Source of the DNA: Dehalococcoidia bacterium UBA1123
GTDB taxonomy: Bacteria > Chloroflexota > Dehalococcoidia > Lucifugimonadales > UBA1123
Length of the DNA: 43,387 nt
Reading direction: 5' to 3'
Assembly (NCBI GenBank): GCA_002313895.1
Contig: DCAW01000143.1
Coordinates: forward strand, 1-43,387
Part shown: in pieces, positions 32,110 through 40,766 of the stretch
Layout of the letters: each line of letters starts with the position of its first letter
Position numbering within the stretch: position 1 is the stretch's first letter
Position numbers and translations under genes: made by a program
The notes under the pieces: model-generated
What the model saw: only the letters and a program-made list of their open reading frames with translations
Databases searched by the model: none
What the model was told of the DNA's origin: nothing

Positions 32110-33027
32110 ATGACCGACTATCAAATCTGGCTCAACGGCGATTACGTGCTTCGAAGCGAGGCGAAGATCGGCATGACTGACCGAGGATTCCGTCTGGGGG
32201 ACGTGCTGTTCGACACCTCCCGCACCTACGACGGCAAGGTTTTCAGGCTCAGGGAACACCTGCAGAGGTTGTATCGGTCCCTGAAGTACGTTCGCATCGA
32301 CCCTGCGATGTCTATCGACGACATGGAACGGATTACGTTGGAAACCGTCGAGGCCAATGAAGAGTTGCGGCGGCAGGAAAACGACGACTACATGATTACC
32401 CAGATCGTCACCAGAGGCGAGGGCGGAAGCGTCGTGAATCCGTCATCTCCCAACGTCTCCATCTGGATCGACCCAATTGCCTTCGACCGCTACTCGCCGC
32501 TCTATCAAGAAGGAGCCCACGCGGTGGTGACCAAGACTCGAAGCTACTCGTCGGAGCAGATAGACCCCAAGGTGAAGCACTACAGTCGCCTGAACTTTGT
32601 GCTAGCAGACATGGAGGCGGCGGACGTTGACCCCAACGCGTTCCCTTTGCTTCTCGACATGGACGGCAACCTTACCGAAAGCACGGGGGCCAACTTCTTT
32701 ATTGTAACTGACGGCGTTCTTAGGACTCCGGGGGACAGCAGCATTCTCCAGGGCGTGTCCCGCATGACTGTTATAGATCTTGCCAAGCAACTAAACATTC
32801 CGGTTGCCGAGGAAGACCTCCAACCCTACGATCTGTACACGGCAGACGAAGCGTTCCTCACCAGCACTCCATACAGCATCTTGCCGGTCGGACGGGTTGA
32901 TAACCGTGAGGTGACCGATAATATCCCAGGCCCGGTCACCAATCAACTTCTGGCCGCTTGGAGCGAGCTTGTGGGAGTCGATATTGTCGACCAGACCGCA
33001 GAAAGAGCCAGGATGCACACCGGTTAG
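32110..33027 (+). CDS. class IV PLP-dependent aminotransferase (BCAT/D-amino-acid type)
   Basis: 305 residues from ATG 32110 with GAAGGAGCAGTC upstream. The family layout is plain: GFRLGDVLFDTSRTYDGKVF at the N-terminus, the PLP lysine in DPKVKHYSRLNFVLA, GNLTESTGANFF and EAFLTSTPYSILPVGRVD. Class IV enzymes include branched-chain aminotransferase, D-alanine aminotransferase and 4-amino-4-deoxychorismate lyase. The (S/R)-specific motifs do not allow a firm choice, though the STPYSILPV end resembles transaminases more than lyases. It is 56 bases after the GlcG-like gene. The pair may process an amine or amino acid released in catabolism. Confidence 0.9.
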   Translation: MTDYQIWLNGDYVLRSEAKIGMTDRGFRLGDVLFDTSRTYDGKVFRLREHLQRLYRSLKYVRIDPAMSIDDMERITLETVEANEELRRQENDDYMITQIVTRGEGGSVVNPSSPNVSIWIDPIAFDRYSPLYQEGAHAVVTKTRSYSSEQIDPKVKHYSRLNFVLADMEAADVDPNAFPLLLDMDGNLTESTGANFFIVTDGVLRTPGDSSILQGVSRMTVIDLAKQLNIPVAEEDLQPYDLYTADEAFLTSTPYSILPVGRVDNREVTDNIPGPVTNQLLAAWSELVGVDIVDQTAERARMHTG

Positions 33028-33035
33028 CCGATGCT

Positions 33036-33084
33036 CGGCTTGTCGCTGTGCGTAGCTCCAAACGCCGTTGCCAGCGACAAGCCG
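33036..33084. repeat. 13-base inverted repeat between convergent genes, possible bidirectional terminator
   Basis: CGGCTTGTCGCTG (33036-33048) pairs perfectly with CAGCGACAAGCCG (33072-33084) around a 23-base loop, starting 8 bases after the aminotransferase stop. No T run follows on the plus strand, so rho-independent termination is not assured. The rest of 33085-33206 holds no gene. Confidence 0.55.
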
Positions 33085-33206
33085 GCTGCCAAACTGAGCG
33101 GGTTGATCGACGGAATTGAAATGCCGATGCTCCTCTGCTATCAGTGTAGCGAATAGAGATAAGGTAGGCAGGATTTCAGGTGTCAGGTCCGAGTGACGAC
33201 GATAGT

Positions 33207-34238
33207 TCAGAATTTGTTGCGTACTTTGATGGCCTGACCCGTGCGGATGGACTCCCAGCAGGCCAGGCCTGTCGAGACAACGCTTGCGCCGTCTCGAACT
33301 CCAACCCACGGGGTCGCGCCGTTTATTACGCAGTCGGCCATGTGGCGGAGCATGATGGCCATCTCACCCCTGTGGCCCCGGATGGCTGAGGCGTCGGAGC
33401 GGTACTCCGCCGTGTAGGTGCGTTTAGGAATCCCATTTTCGGGGTCGAATCGCATCACGCCGTCTCTGATCGTGCCTTTCATGCCATAGACCGCGAACCC
33501 GTTCATCGGCACGCCGGGCGGGTCCACGATGCCGTGGAAGGAATTGATATGGCCGATCTTCCCGCTGGCGAACTTTACGTTGATTACGAAATTGTCTTCC
33601 TGAGGGTATTCGGGAGCGATGCCACTCCGTATGCCATAGCAATGCACCTCTTTGATGTCGCCCATGAACCAACGCAGGCAGTCGATGGGATGGCACGCTC
33701 CGCCTAGGAGCAGGTCTTGGGGCATGCTGACGCGCCACGGCGTCCGCTGATAGACTGGGCGAAGGTCGTGGGTGTAGGCGGCCTCAGCCATGAAAAGCTC
33801 GCCTAACGCGCCAGAGTCGCAGACACGTTTGGCGTCCATCAAGTCATAGCGACCTCTCAAGGTCTGGGTGATCAAAAGCACGAGACCAGTCCGGTCAACA
33901 GCCTCGACTAGACTTTCGGCCTCTTGCATCGTGTAGGCCATCGCTTTCGTCATCATCACGTGCTTGCCCGCGTCCAGCGCTTGAAGGACTTGAGCGGCGT
34001 GTAGCGGGCCGGGCGTGTAGATGCCCACAATGTCGATGTCGTCACGGGCAATCAACTCCGAGAAGCTGGTCGTGAGATTTTGAATCCCGTGCTGGTCGCC
34101 GGCCGCTCTCAACCGTTCCGGGTCAGTGTCGCATAGTGCTGTCACTTTGATGGGAATGTCCTCGTGTTCAGGACGGTTGGCCTGGATGAGGGTTTCACCG
34201 TGGCCGAGTCCTGCGAGTCCTAATCTGAGTTCTTTCAT
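33207..34238 (-). CDS. Gfo/Idh/MocA-family oxidoreductase
   Basis: 343 residues from ATG 34238. The N-terminal Rossmann domain begins LRLGLAGLGHGE, in place of the usual GxGxxG, and continues with ALCDTDPERL, IDIVGIYTPGPLHAAQVLQALDAGKHVMMTKAMA; the proline-lysine of EKP is replaced by TKA while the lysine is kept. The C-terminal dimerisation domain includes LLGGACHPIDCLRWF with the catalytic-type histidine. These enzymes oxidise sugars, inositols or related polyols with NAD(P). No sugar-transport gene is next to it. It is convergent with the aminotransferase and divergent from the CoA-transferase at 34480; the 241-base gap upstream carries no gene. Confidence 0.9.
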   Translation of the reverse strand: MKELRLGLAGLGHGETLIQANRPEHEDIPIKVTALCDTDPERLRAAGDQHGIQNLTTSFSELIARDDIDIVGIYTPGPLHAAQVLQALDAGKHVMMTKAMAYTMQEAESLVEAVDRTGLVLLITQTLRGRYDLMDAKRVCDSGALGELFMAEAAYTHDLRPVYQRTPWRVSMPQDLLLGGACHPIDCLRWFMGDIKEVHCYGIRSGIAPEYPQEDNFVINVKFASGKIGHINSFHGIVDPPGVPMNGFAVYGMKGTIRDGVMRFDPENGIPKRTYTAEYRSDASAIRGHRGEMAIMLRHMADCVINGATPWVGVRDGASVVSTGLACWESIRTGQAIKVRNKF

Positions 34239-34479
34239 TGTGATCTTCGCCCATTGTCGTCTGGTTAAAGGTTAGGAATGTTTTGTAGTGAGTAATGTTA
34301 ACCTTGTGTCACCAAAGCAACAACGCCGAAGTCAGATTTTTGCCGCGTTTTACCAATGTGATCCATTTGAAACTGCCATCACTCATCAAAAACGATACAT
34401 CTGGCAAAGCCCTTGCCAGCGGGCGCCGGACGATGTTTAATACTCCGCAGGAACTCCAATCCATATTTCCTAGGACAGC

Positions 34480-35670
34480 ATGACCGAGCAAGACGGCGTA
34501 CTCAGCGACATAACGGTTCTCGATCTCTCGGAAGGCGTCTCCGGTCCGTTGTGCGCCAAACTTTTGGCTGGCATGGGCGCGGAGGTCATCAAGGTTGAGC
34601 GTCCCCATGTCGGCGACGAGTCCCGGAACGCAGGGCCATTCCCGAACGACGACCCGCACCCGGAGGCCAGCGCAGCTTACCTCTTTCTCAACATGGGAAA
34701 GAAGGGCATCACACTGGACATTGAGGCCGACACCGGATCATCGATCCTCAGGCGGTTGGCTCGGGACGTCGATATCCTGATCGAGAGCCACGCCCCAGGC
34801 GTCATGGAGAGTAGGGCGTTGGGGTACTCGGACCTCGAACCGAACAATCCGGGCCTGGTTTACACCTCCATAACACCCTTCGGGCAGACTGGGCCATATC
34901 GCGATTACAAGGGCGGAGACCTGATTATCCAGGCTGTCGGCGCTCTGATGCACCCGATAGGATTGCCGAATAAAGAGCCTATCAAGGTAGGAGGAAGCGC
35001 TGCGCTGCACTCCGTGGGCATGAGTGCGTTCTCTGGCACGATGATGGCCCTGTACGTTCGGGACGTCGAGGGCTATGGTCAGCATGTTGACGTATCGGCG
35101 ATGCAGACAGTGACCGTCACACAGATTCACGCCTCCATACACCACCAGTTTGGCCGCATTCCGACTCGCAGAGAAAGCACGCTGGTGGAGGCCGCAGACG
35201 GCTGGGTGAATCCAGGCCTTGAGATTGGCGTTCAAGAAGACACATGGAAGAAAGTCTGCGATCTGATAGGTTTGCCGGAGTTGGCCGACGATCAAGCGTT
35301 CAACACTCGTGAGGCTCGCCGCACGAACCAGCAGGACCTTCTGGCGATCATCGGGAACTGGGTGGCCTCCCAGCCCAAAGAGCAGATTTACCACACGCTT
35401 CAAGGACTTCGAACAATCGCTGGATATGTGGCTACGGTAAAAGATTTGAGAAACTCGGAACAGCTTCAGTATCGGGAATTCTTCAAGACCATAGACCATC
35501 CGGTGGCCGGAAAGGCGGTGTATCCCGGCGTTCCTTTCTCCATCGACAACAACCCGATGACTCAAAGCCGCGCCCCTCTGCTTGGAGAGCATAATCTGGA
35601 AATCTATCGTGACCGGCTTGGCTACTCTGGAGAGGAGTTGGGCAGGCTCCGAAGCACGGGGATCGTTTGA
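34480..35670 (+). CDS. CaiB/BaiF-family CoA-transferase, subunit lacking the expected catalytic aspartate
   Basis: 396 residues from ATG 34480. Class III CoA-transferase features: VLDLSEGVSGPLCAKLLAGM, GAEVIKVERP, ADTGSSILRRLARDVDILIE, LVYTSITPFGQTGPY and KGGDLIIQAVGAL. The covalent-intermediate aspartate of the family (the D in the GDSNTGMH-type motif of formyl-CoA transferase) should align at about residue 176, where the sequence reads AALHSVGMSAF: no Asp. The next gene, starting five bases after this stop, encodes a second member that keeps the Asp. The two may form a heteromeric enzyme in which only one subunit is catalytic, as proposed for benzylsuccinate CoA-transferase-type pairs. Confidence 0.9.
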   Translation: MTEQDGVLSDITVLDLSEGVSGPLCAKLLAGMGAEVIKVERPHVGDESRNAGPFPNDDPHPEASAAYLFLNMGKKGITLDIEADTGSSILRRLARDVDILIESHAPGVMESRALGYSDLEPNNPGLVYTSITPFGQTGPYRDYKGGDLIIQAVGALMHPIGLPNKEPIKVGGSAALHSVGMSAFSGTMMALYVRDVEGYGQHVDVSAMQTVTVTQIHASIHHQFGRIPTRRESTLVEAADGWVNPGLEIGVQEDTWKKVCDLIGLPELADDQAFNTREARRTNQQDLLAIIGNWVASQPKEQIYHTLQGLRTIAGYVATVKDLRNSEQLQYREFFKTIDHPVAGKAVYPGVPFSIDNNPMTQSRAPLLGEHNLEIYRDRLGYSGEELGRLRSTGIV

Positions 35671-35674
35671 TCAT

Positions 35675-36958
35675 ATGAATGACCTTCGGATGAACAATCT
35701 GGCGCTAAAAGACCTGCGAATACTCGACCTGACACAGGTGGCTGTTGGCCCATACACTACGTTCCTGCTCGGTTTCATGGGCGCGGAAGTCATCAAGGTC
35801 GAAAGCACGTCGCGTATGGACATTAGCCGCGGGCAGGCGCGTCCGACGCCACAGGGATACAGGGTTTATCCTGACAATGATCCGGGCGAGCGACCGTGGA
35901 ATCGGGCGGGTCACCACATTCACCGCAACCCCAACAAGCTGAGTCTGACGCTGGACCTGTCCACTGAACGAGGCAAAGAACTGCTCAAAAAACTGGCAAC
36001 CTTGTGTGACGTTCTCATCGAGAATTTCAGGGCTTCTGTGATGGACAGATTGGGTTTGGGTTATGAGGTGTTATCACAGATAAATCCTCAACTGATTTAT
36101 CTCAAGATCAGTAGCCAGGGAGCGACTGGGCCTGAAAAGGATTATGGTTCTCTAGGCTCGACGTTGGAGCAGACGGCAGGCCTCGCCTCGGTCACAGGGT
36201 ACGAAGACCGCAAGCCGTTAATGACCAACGAGACTTACCCTGATCCGGTTGGCGGCATTTTCAACGTGGGCGTGCTGCTGGGCACTCTGCGTCGAAGGCA
36301 CAAAACCGGCCAGGGCGCGTTCATCGACTTCTCCCAGAGGGAGATGACCGCATCTATGTTGGGCCAGGAGTTTTTGGACTTTTCGTTCAATGCGCGAGTC
36401 GCGGAACCAATGGGCAACCGACACCCTATCTTCGAGCCACAAGGAGTGTATCCTTGCCAGGGGGATGATATGTGGGTCGCCATTTCTGTACGTTCTGAGG
36501 AGGAGTGGGTTGGCCTTTGCGACGCAATTGGCATGCCCCAACTGGCTCGCAACCCCAGGTTCGAGACCGCATTAGCTCGACGCCGCAACCGCGATGAGGT
36601 GGAGAGGTTCCTGACCAACTGGACCCGCGAACAAGACCACTACGATGTGATGCACACTCTTCAAAAGAACGGGGTTCCAGCCGGGGCGGTATTGAAAGGT
36701 GGCGAGATTATCAACGATCCGCACCTTGAGGAACGTGGGTTCTGGGACGAAGTCCATCACCCGGAAGCCGGATTCTACAAGCAGGTCACGACGCCGTGGG
36801 AGTTCTCGAAATCGGGACGCATCCAAACGACGCCCGCTCCGAATCTCGGGGAGCACAACGAATATGTGCTTTCCGATCTGTTGGGAATGACCTCGCAGGA
36901 GCTATACGAACTGGAGGAAAAAGGCGTCATAGGAACATTTCCTATCGGAGCCGAATGA
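35675..36958 (+). CDS. CaiB/BaiF-family CoA-transferase, catalytic-type subunit
   Basis: 427 residues from ATG 35675; ATG 35690 is a near alternative and neither has a strong ribosome site, consistent with coupling to the gene that ends at 35670. Family motifs: ILDLTQVAVGPYTTFLLGFM, GAEVIKVEST, LTLDLSTERGKELLKKLA, DVLIENFRASVMDRLGLGY, and the expected aspartate at D190 in ETYPDPVGGIF. The insertion between residues 50 and 85 with several Trp and His residues (GERPWNRAGHHIHRNPNK) matches the longer subunits of this class. It should move CoA from a donor acyl-CoA to a carboxylic acid. An enoyl-CoA hydratase lies 208 bases downstream. Confidence 0.92.
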   Translation: MNDLRMNNLALKDLRILDLTQVAVGPYTTFLLGFMGAEVIKVESTSRMDISRGQARPTPQGYRVYPDNDPGERPWNRAGHHIHRNPNKLSLTLDLSTERGKELLKKLATLCDVLIENFRASVMDRLGLGYEVLSQINPQLIYLKISSQGATGPEKDYGSLGSTLEQTAGLASVTGYEDRKPLMTNETYPDPVGGIFNVGVLLGTLRRRHKTGQGAFIDFSQREMTASMLGQEFLDFSFNARVAEPMGNRHPIFEPQGVYPCQGDDMWVAISVRSEEEWVGLCDAIGMPQLARNPRFETALARRRNRDEVERFLTNWTREQDHYDVMHTLQKNGVPAGAVLKGGEIINDPHLEERGFWDEVHHPEAGFYKQVTTPWEFSKSGRIQTTPAPNLGEHNEYVLSDLLGMTSQELYELEEKGVIGTFPIGAE

Positions 36959-37166
36959 AATCAAAAATCCGAACGCGGCTAACGAAACATTTCTCGTTGC
37001 CATGCTGATCGGTAGCGAAGCATCTGGTAGCCAGCGTGACACGCGCTGCTCCGAAGCGACCAGATTCTTCGCATGCGACCTCAGAATTGCAAGTCCTTGC
37101 TCCTGTTGATCGAAAGCCTACTTCAGGGGAATGGCTTGGCAATATGCACCGAATTAAGGGGGAACT

Positions 37167-38015
37167 ATGGGACCCAGACTGGTTGACCACCTGCTGTACG
37201 AGCGGGAGGATAACGGCATACTGTGGATAAAATTCAATCGTCCTGAGAGGATGAACGCGATCCTCGGTTCGGCGGAAGAAAATGGCACTGTCGCCAAGGT
37301 GGGCGAGTACATGCGAGCCGCGGACGACGATCCTAAGGTGCGCGTCATTGTTCTAACAGGCGTAGGGCGCGGTTTTTGCGCCGGAGCGGATGTCAAGGGC
37401 GGCGTTCCCGACGATGTTAAAGGCCAAAGGTTCGTCGGCGATCGAGGGATCGGCGAAGGGCCAGATGCTAGCAGGCAGCATTTCTTCTATGGATTTACCA
37501 AGCTTCACAAAGATATTTCGTTCATTCGCAAACCCACTATCGCTATGATCAACGGAGCCGCCGCAGGGTCTGGCATGGATATGGCCCTGCACTGCGACAT
37601 CCGCATCGGATGCGAGAACACTCGGTTCATCGGTTATCAACAGGTAGGCCAGATTCCAGAAAACGGCGGCAGCTATTACCTGCCCAAGATCGCCGGTATG
37701 GGTAGGGCGTTGGAGTTCCTCTACACTGGCCGGTTGGACGCCCAACGCGCCTACGATTGGGGGGTTCTGAATCATCTCGTGGCCTCAAAGAACTTGGAGA
37801 CGACGACACGCAAGCTATGCGAGGACATCATAGCTAACCCGCCATTGGTGCAGTGGGTCGGTAAGCGCATCATGCGAGCCGCAGTCGACAGCAACCTGGA
37901 GACGACGATGGTGCTTACCTCCAACGGATCGGACATCCTGTCAAGCTCTGCTGACGCCAAAGAGGCGCGTGAAGCTCTCGTCGAGCGCCGTAGGCCTTCG
38001 TTCGAAGGGCGGTGA
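37167..38015 (+). CDS. enoyl-CoA hydratase/isomerase family protein
   Basis: 282 residues from ATG 37167 behind AAGGGGGAAC. Crotonase fold: ILWIKFNRPERMNAI, GFCAGADVKGGV for the oxyanion hole, INGAAAGSGMDMALHCDIRI for the second half of the hole, and QVGQIPENGGSYYLPKIAG, in which a glutamate (PENGG) sits at the second catalytic position of enoyl-CoA hydratase. The first glutamate position is less certain. It may act on the CoA ester produced by the transferase pair upstream. The gap 36959-37166 shows nothing recognisable. Confidence 0.92.
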   Translation: MGPRLVDHLLYEREDNGILWIKFNRPERMNAILGSAEENGTVAKVGEYMRAADDDPKVRVIVLTGVGRGFCAGADVKGGVPDDVKGQRFVGDRGIGEGPDASRQHFFYGFTKLHKDISFIRKPTIAMINGAAAGSGMDMALHCDIRIGCENTRFIGYQQVGQIPENGGSYYLPKIAGMGRALEFLYTGRLDAQRAYDWGVLNHLVASKNLETTTRKLCEDIIANPPLVQWVGKRIMRAAVDSNLETTMVLTSNGSDILSSSADAKEAREALVERRRPSFEGR

Positions 38016-38055
38016 ACGACGCGTTCAGCGGGGTTCGGCTCGGCGCACGAAAAGG

Positions 38056-38084
38056 TTGAAACACTGCCAAACCGAGAGTATAGT
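38056..38084 (+). promoter_or_regulatory. sigma-70-type promoter of the DUF1800/DUF1501/NHL operon
   Basis: TTGAAA at 38056-38061 and TATAGT at 38079-38084 with an exact 17-base spacer; transcription would start near 38091. The leader of about 78 bases contains a near-perfect dyad ATTACCGCG-CCA-CGCGGCAAT (38123-38143, eight of nine pairs) that could be an operator or an mRNA hairpin. Confidence 0.7.
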
Positions 38085-38168
38085 TGGGCAATCGAAGCAT
38101 CCGGTGTGGGCAAGCTATTGATATTACCGCGCCACGCGGCAATAAGTTGGAACAGTTGAGGTAGAAAT

Positions 38169-39560
38169 ATGGCTGACAATGACCTTGCTCTGATGGCTCA
38201 CTTGTTGCGCCGCGCCGGGTTCGGGGCTGCTCGGTCCGAACTGGAGGAGTACGCCGCCAAAGGCTATGAAGCCGTGGTGGAAGAGCTTCTGAATCCAGAA
38301 GACTCACCGCCAGTCGAAGAGGATATTATCGACCGATACTATGGCGGTGAAGCTCCCACAATCTGGGTGGGAAAGTGGTTCTATCGCATGATCGGAACCA
38401 AGCGTCCACTGGTCGAGAAGATGGCGCTTTTCTGGCACCACGTCCTTGCGACAGGCATCAACAAAACCGAACATCTGCCTTCCTCCGGGGGGCAGATAGA
38501 GTTGTTTCAGCGCATCGGAATGTCTGACGTACGCACAGTGTTGCTGGAGGTTTCCAAAGACCCTGCCATGATCTATTGGCTGGACAATCACGAGAACCGC
38601 AAGGGCGAACCCAACGAGAATTACGGTCGCGAGCTTCTTGAACTGTTCAGCATGGGCGTGGGCAATTACACTGAGGACGACATCAAGAACGCCGCCCGGG
38701 CCTTCACTGGATGGACGATCACTCAACCGATTCCTCTATACCCTCAAGGCCACTTCAAATCTGAGTTCCAATTCAGTCAAGGCGACCACGATGAAGGCGA
38801 AAAGACGTTCCTCGGACACACCGGGAATCTGAACGGCGACGACATAGTCGACATAGTCGTCAAACAGCCCGCCACGGCGAACTTCCTGGCTCGGCATATG
38901 TACAACTTCTTCGTTGCCGACGAACCGCAGGTTCCCGCGTGGTCGGTGGAGCCTCCCCAGGATCAGGAAACAATTGACACTATCGTGAAGGCGTACATGG
39001 AAACCGATGGCGATATTGTAGCCATGCTCAGGGCCATGTTTAACTCTGACTCGTTCAAAAACGCACAATTCAAGAAAGTAAAGAATCCTACCGAACTTGT
39101 TGCTGGCGTCCTGAAGCTGGTGGGAACCTACCGTTTCCCGGAACCCGGTGTGGTAGCATTCGGCGCAGCCACAACGCTAATGGGTCAAACACTGCTCAAT
39201 CCTCCCACCGTGGAGGGCTGGCACACAGGCAAAGAGTGGATAGACGGCGGAACGCTGAACGAGCGTATCAATTTCGCAGTTAACGAAATCGGCGATGCTG
39301 GCAAGCCCGGAATTCAGGACATCATCAATCGTCTGGGCGCTCACGGCGGTTCTGTGTCACCAGAGGAATTCACTGACAAAGCCCTTGATCTTGTTGGACC
39401 GCTGCCGGTTGACGATAAGACTCACGCTGCTTTGATGGAATACGCGGAGTCTGTCGGCAGCCTGGATTTCAGTTCCGACGAGGCCCGAGAAGAGGCTACA
39501 CCCAGGGTAATTCACATGCTGCAAATGATTGCGGCCACACGCGAATTTCAGTTCGCTTAA
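38169..39560 (+). CDS. DUF1800 protein
   Basis: 463 residues from ATG 38169, with GAGGTAG upstream. The DUF1800 signature runs through the whole length: LMAHLLRRAGFGAARSELEE, MALFWHHVLATGINK, NENYGRELLELFSMGVGNYT, DIKNAARAFTGWTI, GDHDEGEKTFLGHTG, NFLARHMYNFFV and PTVEGWHTGKEWID. The function is not established. Most DUF1800 proteins carry a signal or Tat peptide and are encoded next to DUF1501. Here the gene starts directly with the domain, so I expect a cytosolic protein. It is the first gene of the operon driven from 38056, followed by DUF1501 after 19 bases. Confidence 0.95.
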   Translation: MADNDLALMAHLLRRAGFGAARSELEEYAAKGYEAVVEELLNPEDSPPVEEDIIDRYYGGEAPTIWVGKWFYRMIGTKRPLVEKMALFWHHVLATGINKTEHLPSSGGQIELFQRIGMSDVRTVLLEVSKDPAMIYWLDNHENRKGEPNENYGRELLELFSMGVGNYTEDDIKNAARAFTGWTITQPIPLYPQGHFKSEFQFSQGDHDEGEKTFLGHTGNLNGDDIVDIVVKQPATANFLARHMYNFFVADEPQVPAWSVEPPQDQETIDTIVKAYMETDGDIVAMLRAMFNSDSFKNAQFKKVKNPTELVAGVLKLVGTYRFPEPGVVAFGAATTLMGQTLLNPPTVEGWHTGKEWIDGGTLNERINFAVNEIGDAGKPGIQDIINRLGAHGGSVSPEEFTDKALDLVGPLPVDDKTHAALMEYAESVGSLDFSSDEAREEATPRVIHMLQMIAATREFQFA

Positions 39561-39579
39561 AGCTCAGGAGGCTTAAATA

Positions 39580-40713
39580 ATGGCAGCAAACGGAAAACCC
39601 CCGGTAATGGTCATCCTGCAATTGACTGGCGGCAACGACTTCATGAACACGCTGGTTCCATACAATAACCCGGTGTATTACGATGCCCGTCCCACTGTTG
39701 TCATTCCGCAGGACACGGTGTTGCCGATCAACGACACGCTGGCATTCAACCCCAATGCCGCGCCGCTCAAAGAGATGTTCGATGATGGCAAAGTGGCGAT
39801 TGTTCAGGGCATCGGTTATCAGAACTCCAGCCGTTCCCACTTTCGGGGCATGGACATTTGGCACACCTGCGAGCCTGACAAGATTGGGACAGAGGGCTGG
39901 GTCGGTCGCGCAATCCGGGACCTGGACCCGAAAAAAGAGAATGTCCTGACAGGCGTAAACTTCGGACGCGGCCTGCCCAGGGCTATGGCATTGGCAGGGA
40001 CTCCGATCACTTCTGTTGGGGACCTGGATAATGTCGGGCTGATGACGGGCATTGAAGAGGAGGCCCGACGAAATCTGGCGCTGGACTTGTTCAAGAAAAT
40101 GTACTCTCCGGCGGTCGGAACTGGCCCGGTCATGGAGTATCTGGCCCAGACAGGCTCCGACGTCCTGACCGGCGCGGACATACTCAAAAAGGCTCCTGAG
40201 TCTTACACCTCCGAGGTTGAATACGCCGACAATCCCATCGCCAAGAGCCTCAAAGACGTTGCGAGGGTGCATCTGGCCGGACTCGGCACTAGAATTTTCT
40301 ACACCGCCCATGCAGGCTATGACCACCACGCCAACGAACTCAAGACCCACCCTGGACTGCTCCGCGACCTTTCTGGCGCGATTATGGATTTCTTCCAGGA
40401 CCTGCGCGACCACGACGCGGCGGATGAGGTGTCGATGCTAGTGTTCACCGAATTTGGCCGCCGAATGCGCGACAATGGCAGCGGCACGGATCACGGCTCA
40501 GGTGGAGGCGCGTTCATCATCGGAGAAAATGTCAAAGGGGGCCTGTACGCCGAGTATCCTTCGCTAAATCCATCAGACTGGCTCAAAGGCGAAGACCTGG
40601 ACTGGAAGATCGACTTCCGGGGCATTTACGGAACGATGCTTGACCAGTGGATGGGACTGGACTCAGTGCCCATCGTGGATGGCCAATTCGAGCAAATACA
40701 TCCATTTAATTAG
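39580..40713 (+). CDS. DUF1501 protein (sulfatase/alkaline-phosphatase-like fold)
   Basis: 377 residues from ATG 39580 with CTCAGGAGG upstream. Family features: VILQLTGGNDFMNTLVPY at the start, IVQGIGYQNSSRSHFRGMDIWHT, ARVHLAGLGTRIFYT, GYDHHANE, the metal-like EFGRRMRDNGSGTDHGSGG and GMLDQ-like GTMLDQWMGL at the end. The arrangement resembles the alkaline-phosphatase superfamily metal site. The Tat signal (RR-containing leader) that normally opens DUF1501 proteins is absent; the protein starts within 10 residues of the first strand. Together with DUF1800 it forms a pair found in many Planctomycetes, Proteobacteria and Chloroflexota, with unknown role, perhaps in carbohydrate or sulfated-substrate metabolism. 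Confidence 0.95.
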   Translation: MAANGKPPVMVILQLTGGNDFMNTLVPYNNPVYYDARPTVVIPQDTVLPINDTLAFNPNAAPLKEMFDDGKVAIVQGIGYQNSSRSHFRGMDIWHTCEPDKIGTEGWVGRAIRDLDPKKENVLTGVNFGRGLPRAMALAGTPITSVGDLDNVGLMTGIEEEARRNLALDLFKKMYSPAVGTGPVMEYLAQTGSDVLTGADILKKAPESYTSEVEYADNPIAKSLKDVARVHLAGLGTRIFYTAHAGYDHHANELKTHPGLLRDLSGAIMDFFQDLRDHDAADEVSMLVFTEFGRRMRDNGSGTDHGSGGGAFIIGENVKGGLYAEYPSLNPSDWLKGEDLDWKIDFRGIYGTMLDQWMGLDSVPIVDGQFEQIHPFN

Positions 40714-40750
40714 CTATCAGCTTTCAGGATTTGATCGACGGTTGATAGCT
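40712..40750 (+). repeat. hairpin between the DUF1501 and NHL genes
   Basis: AGCTATCA (40712-40719) pairs with TGATAGCT (40743-40750) around a 23-base loop. It begins at the end of the DUF1501 stop codon and ends 16 bases before ATG 40767, so it may protect or stabilise the mRNA or attenuate translation of the NHL gene. No T tract follows. Confidence 0.5.
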
Positions 40751-40766
40751 GCGCGAGAGGTGCATA

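Noticed and set aside
34295..34483. 62-codon open frame upstream of the first CoA-transferase
   Set aside because: No ribosome site, no recognisable motif, and it overlaps the start of the CoA-transferase.
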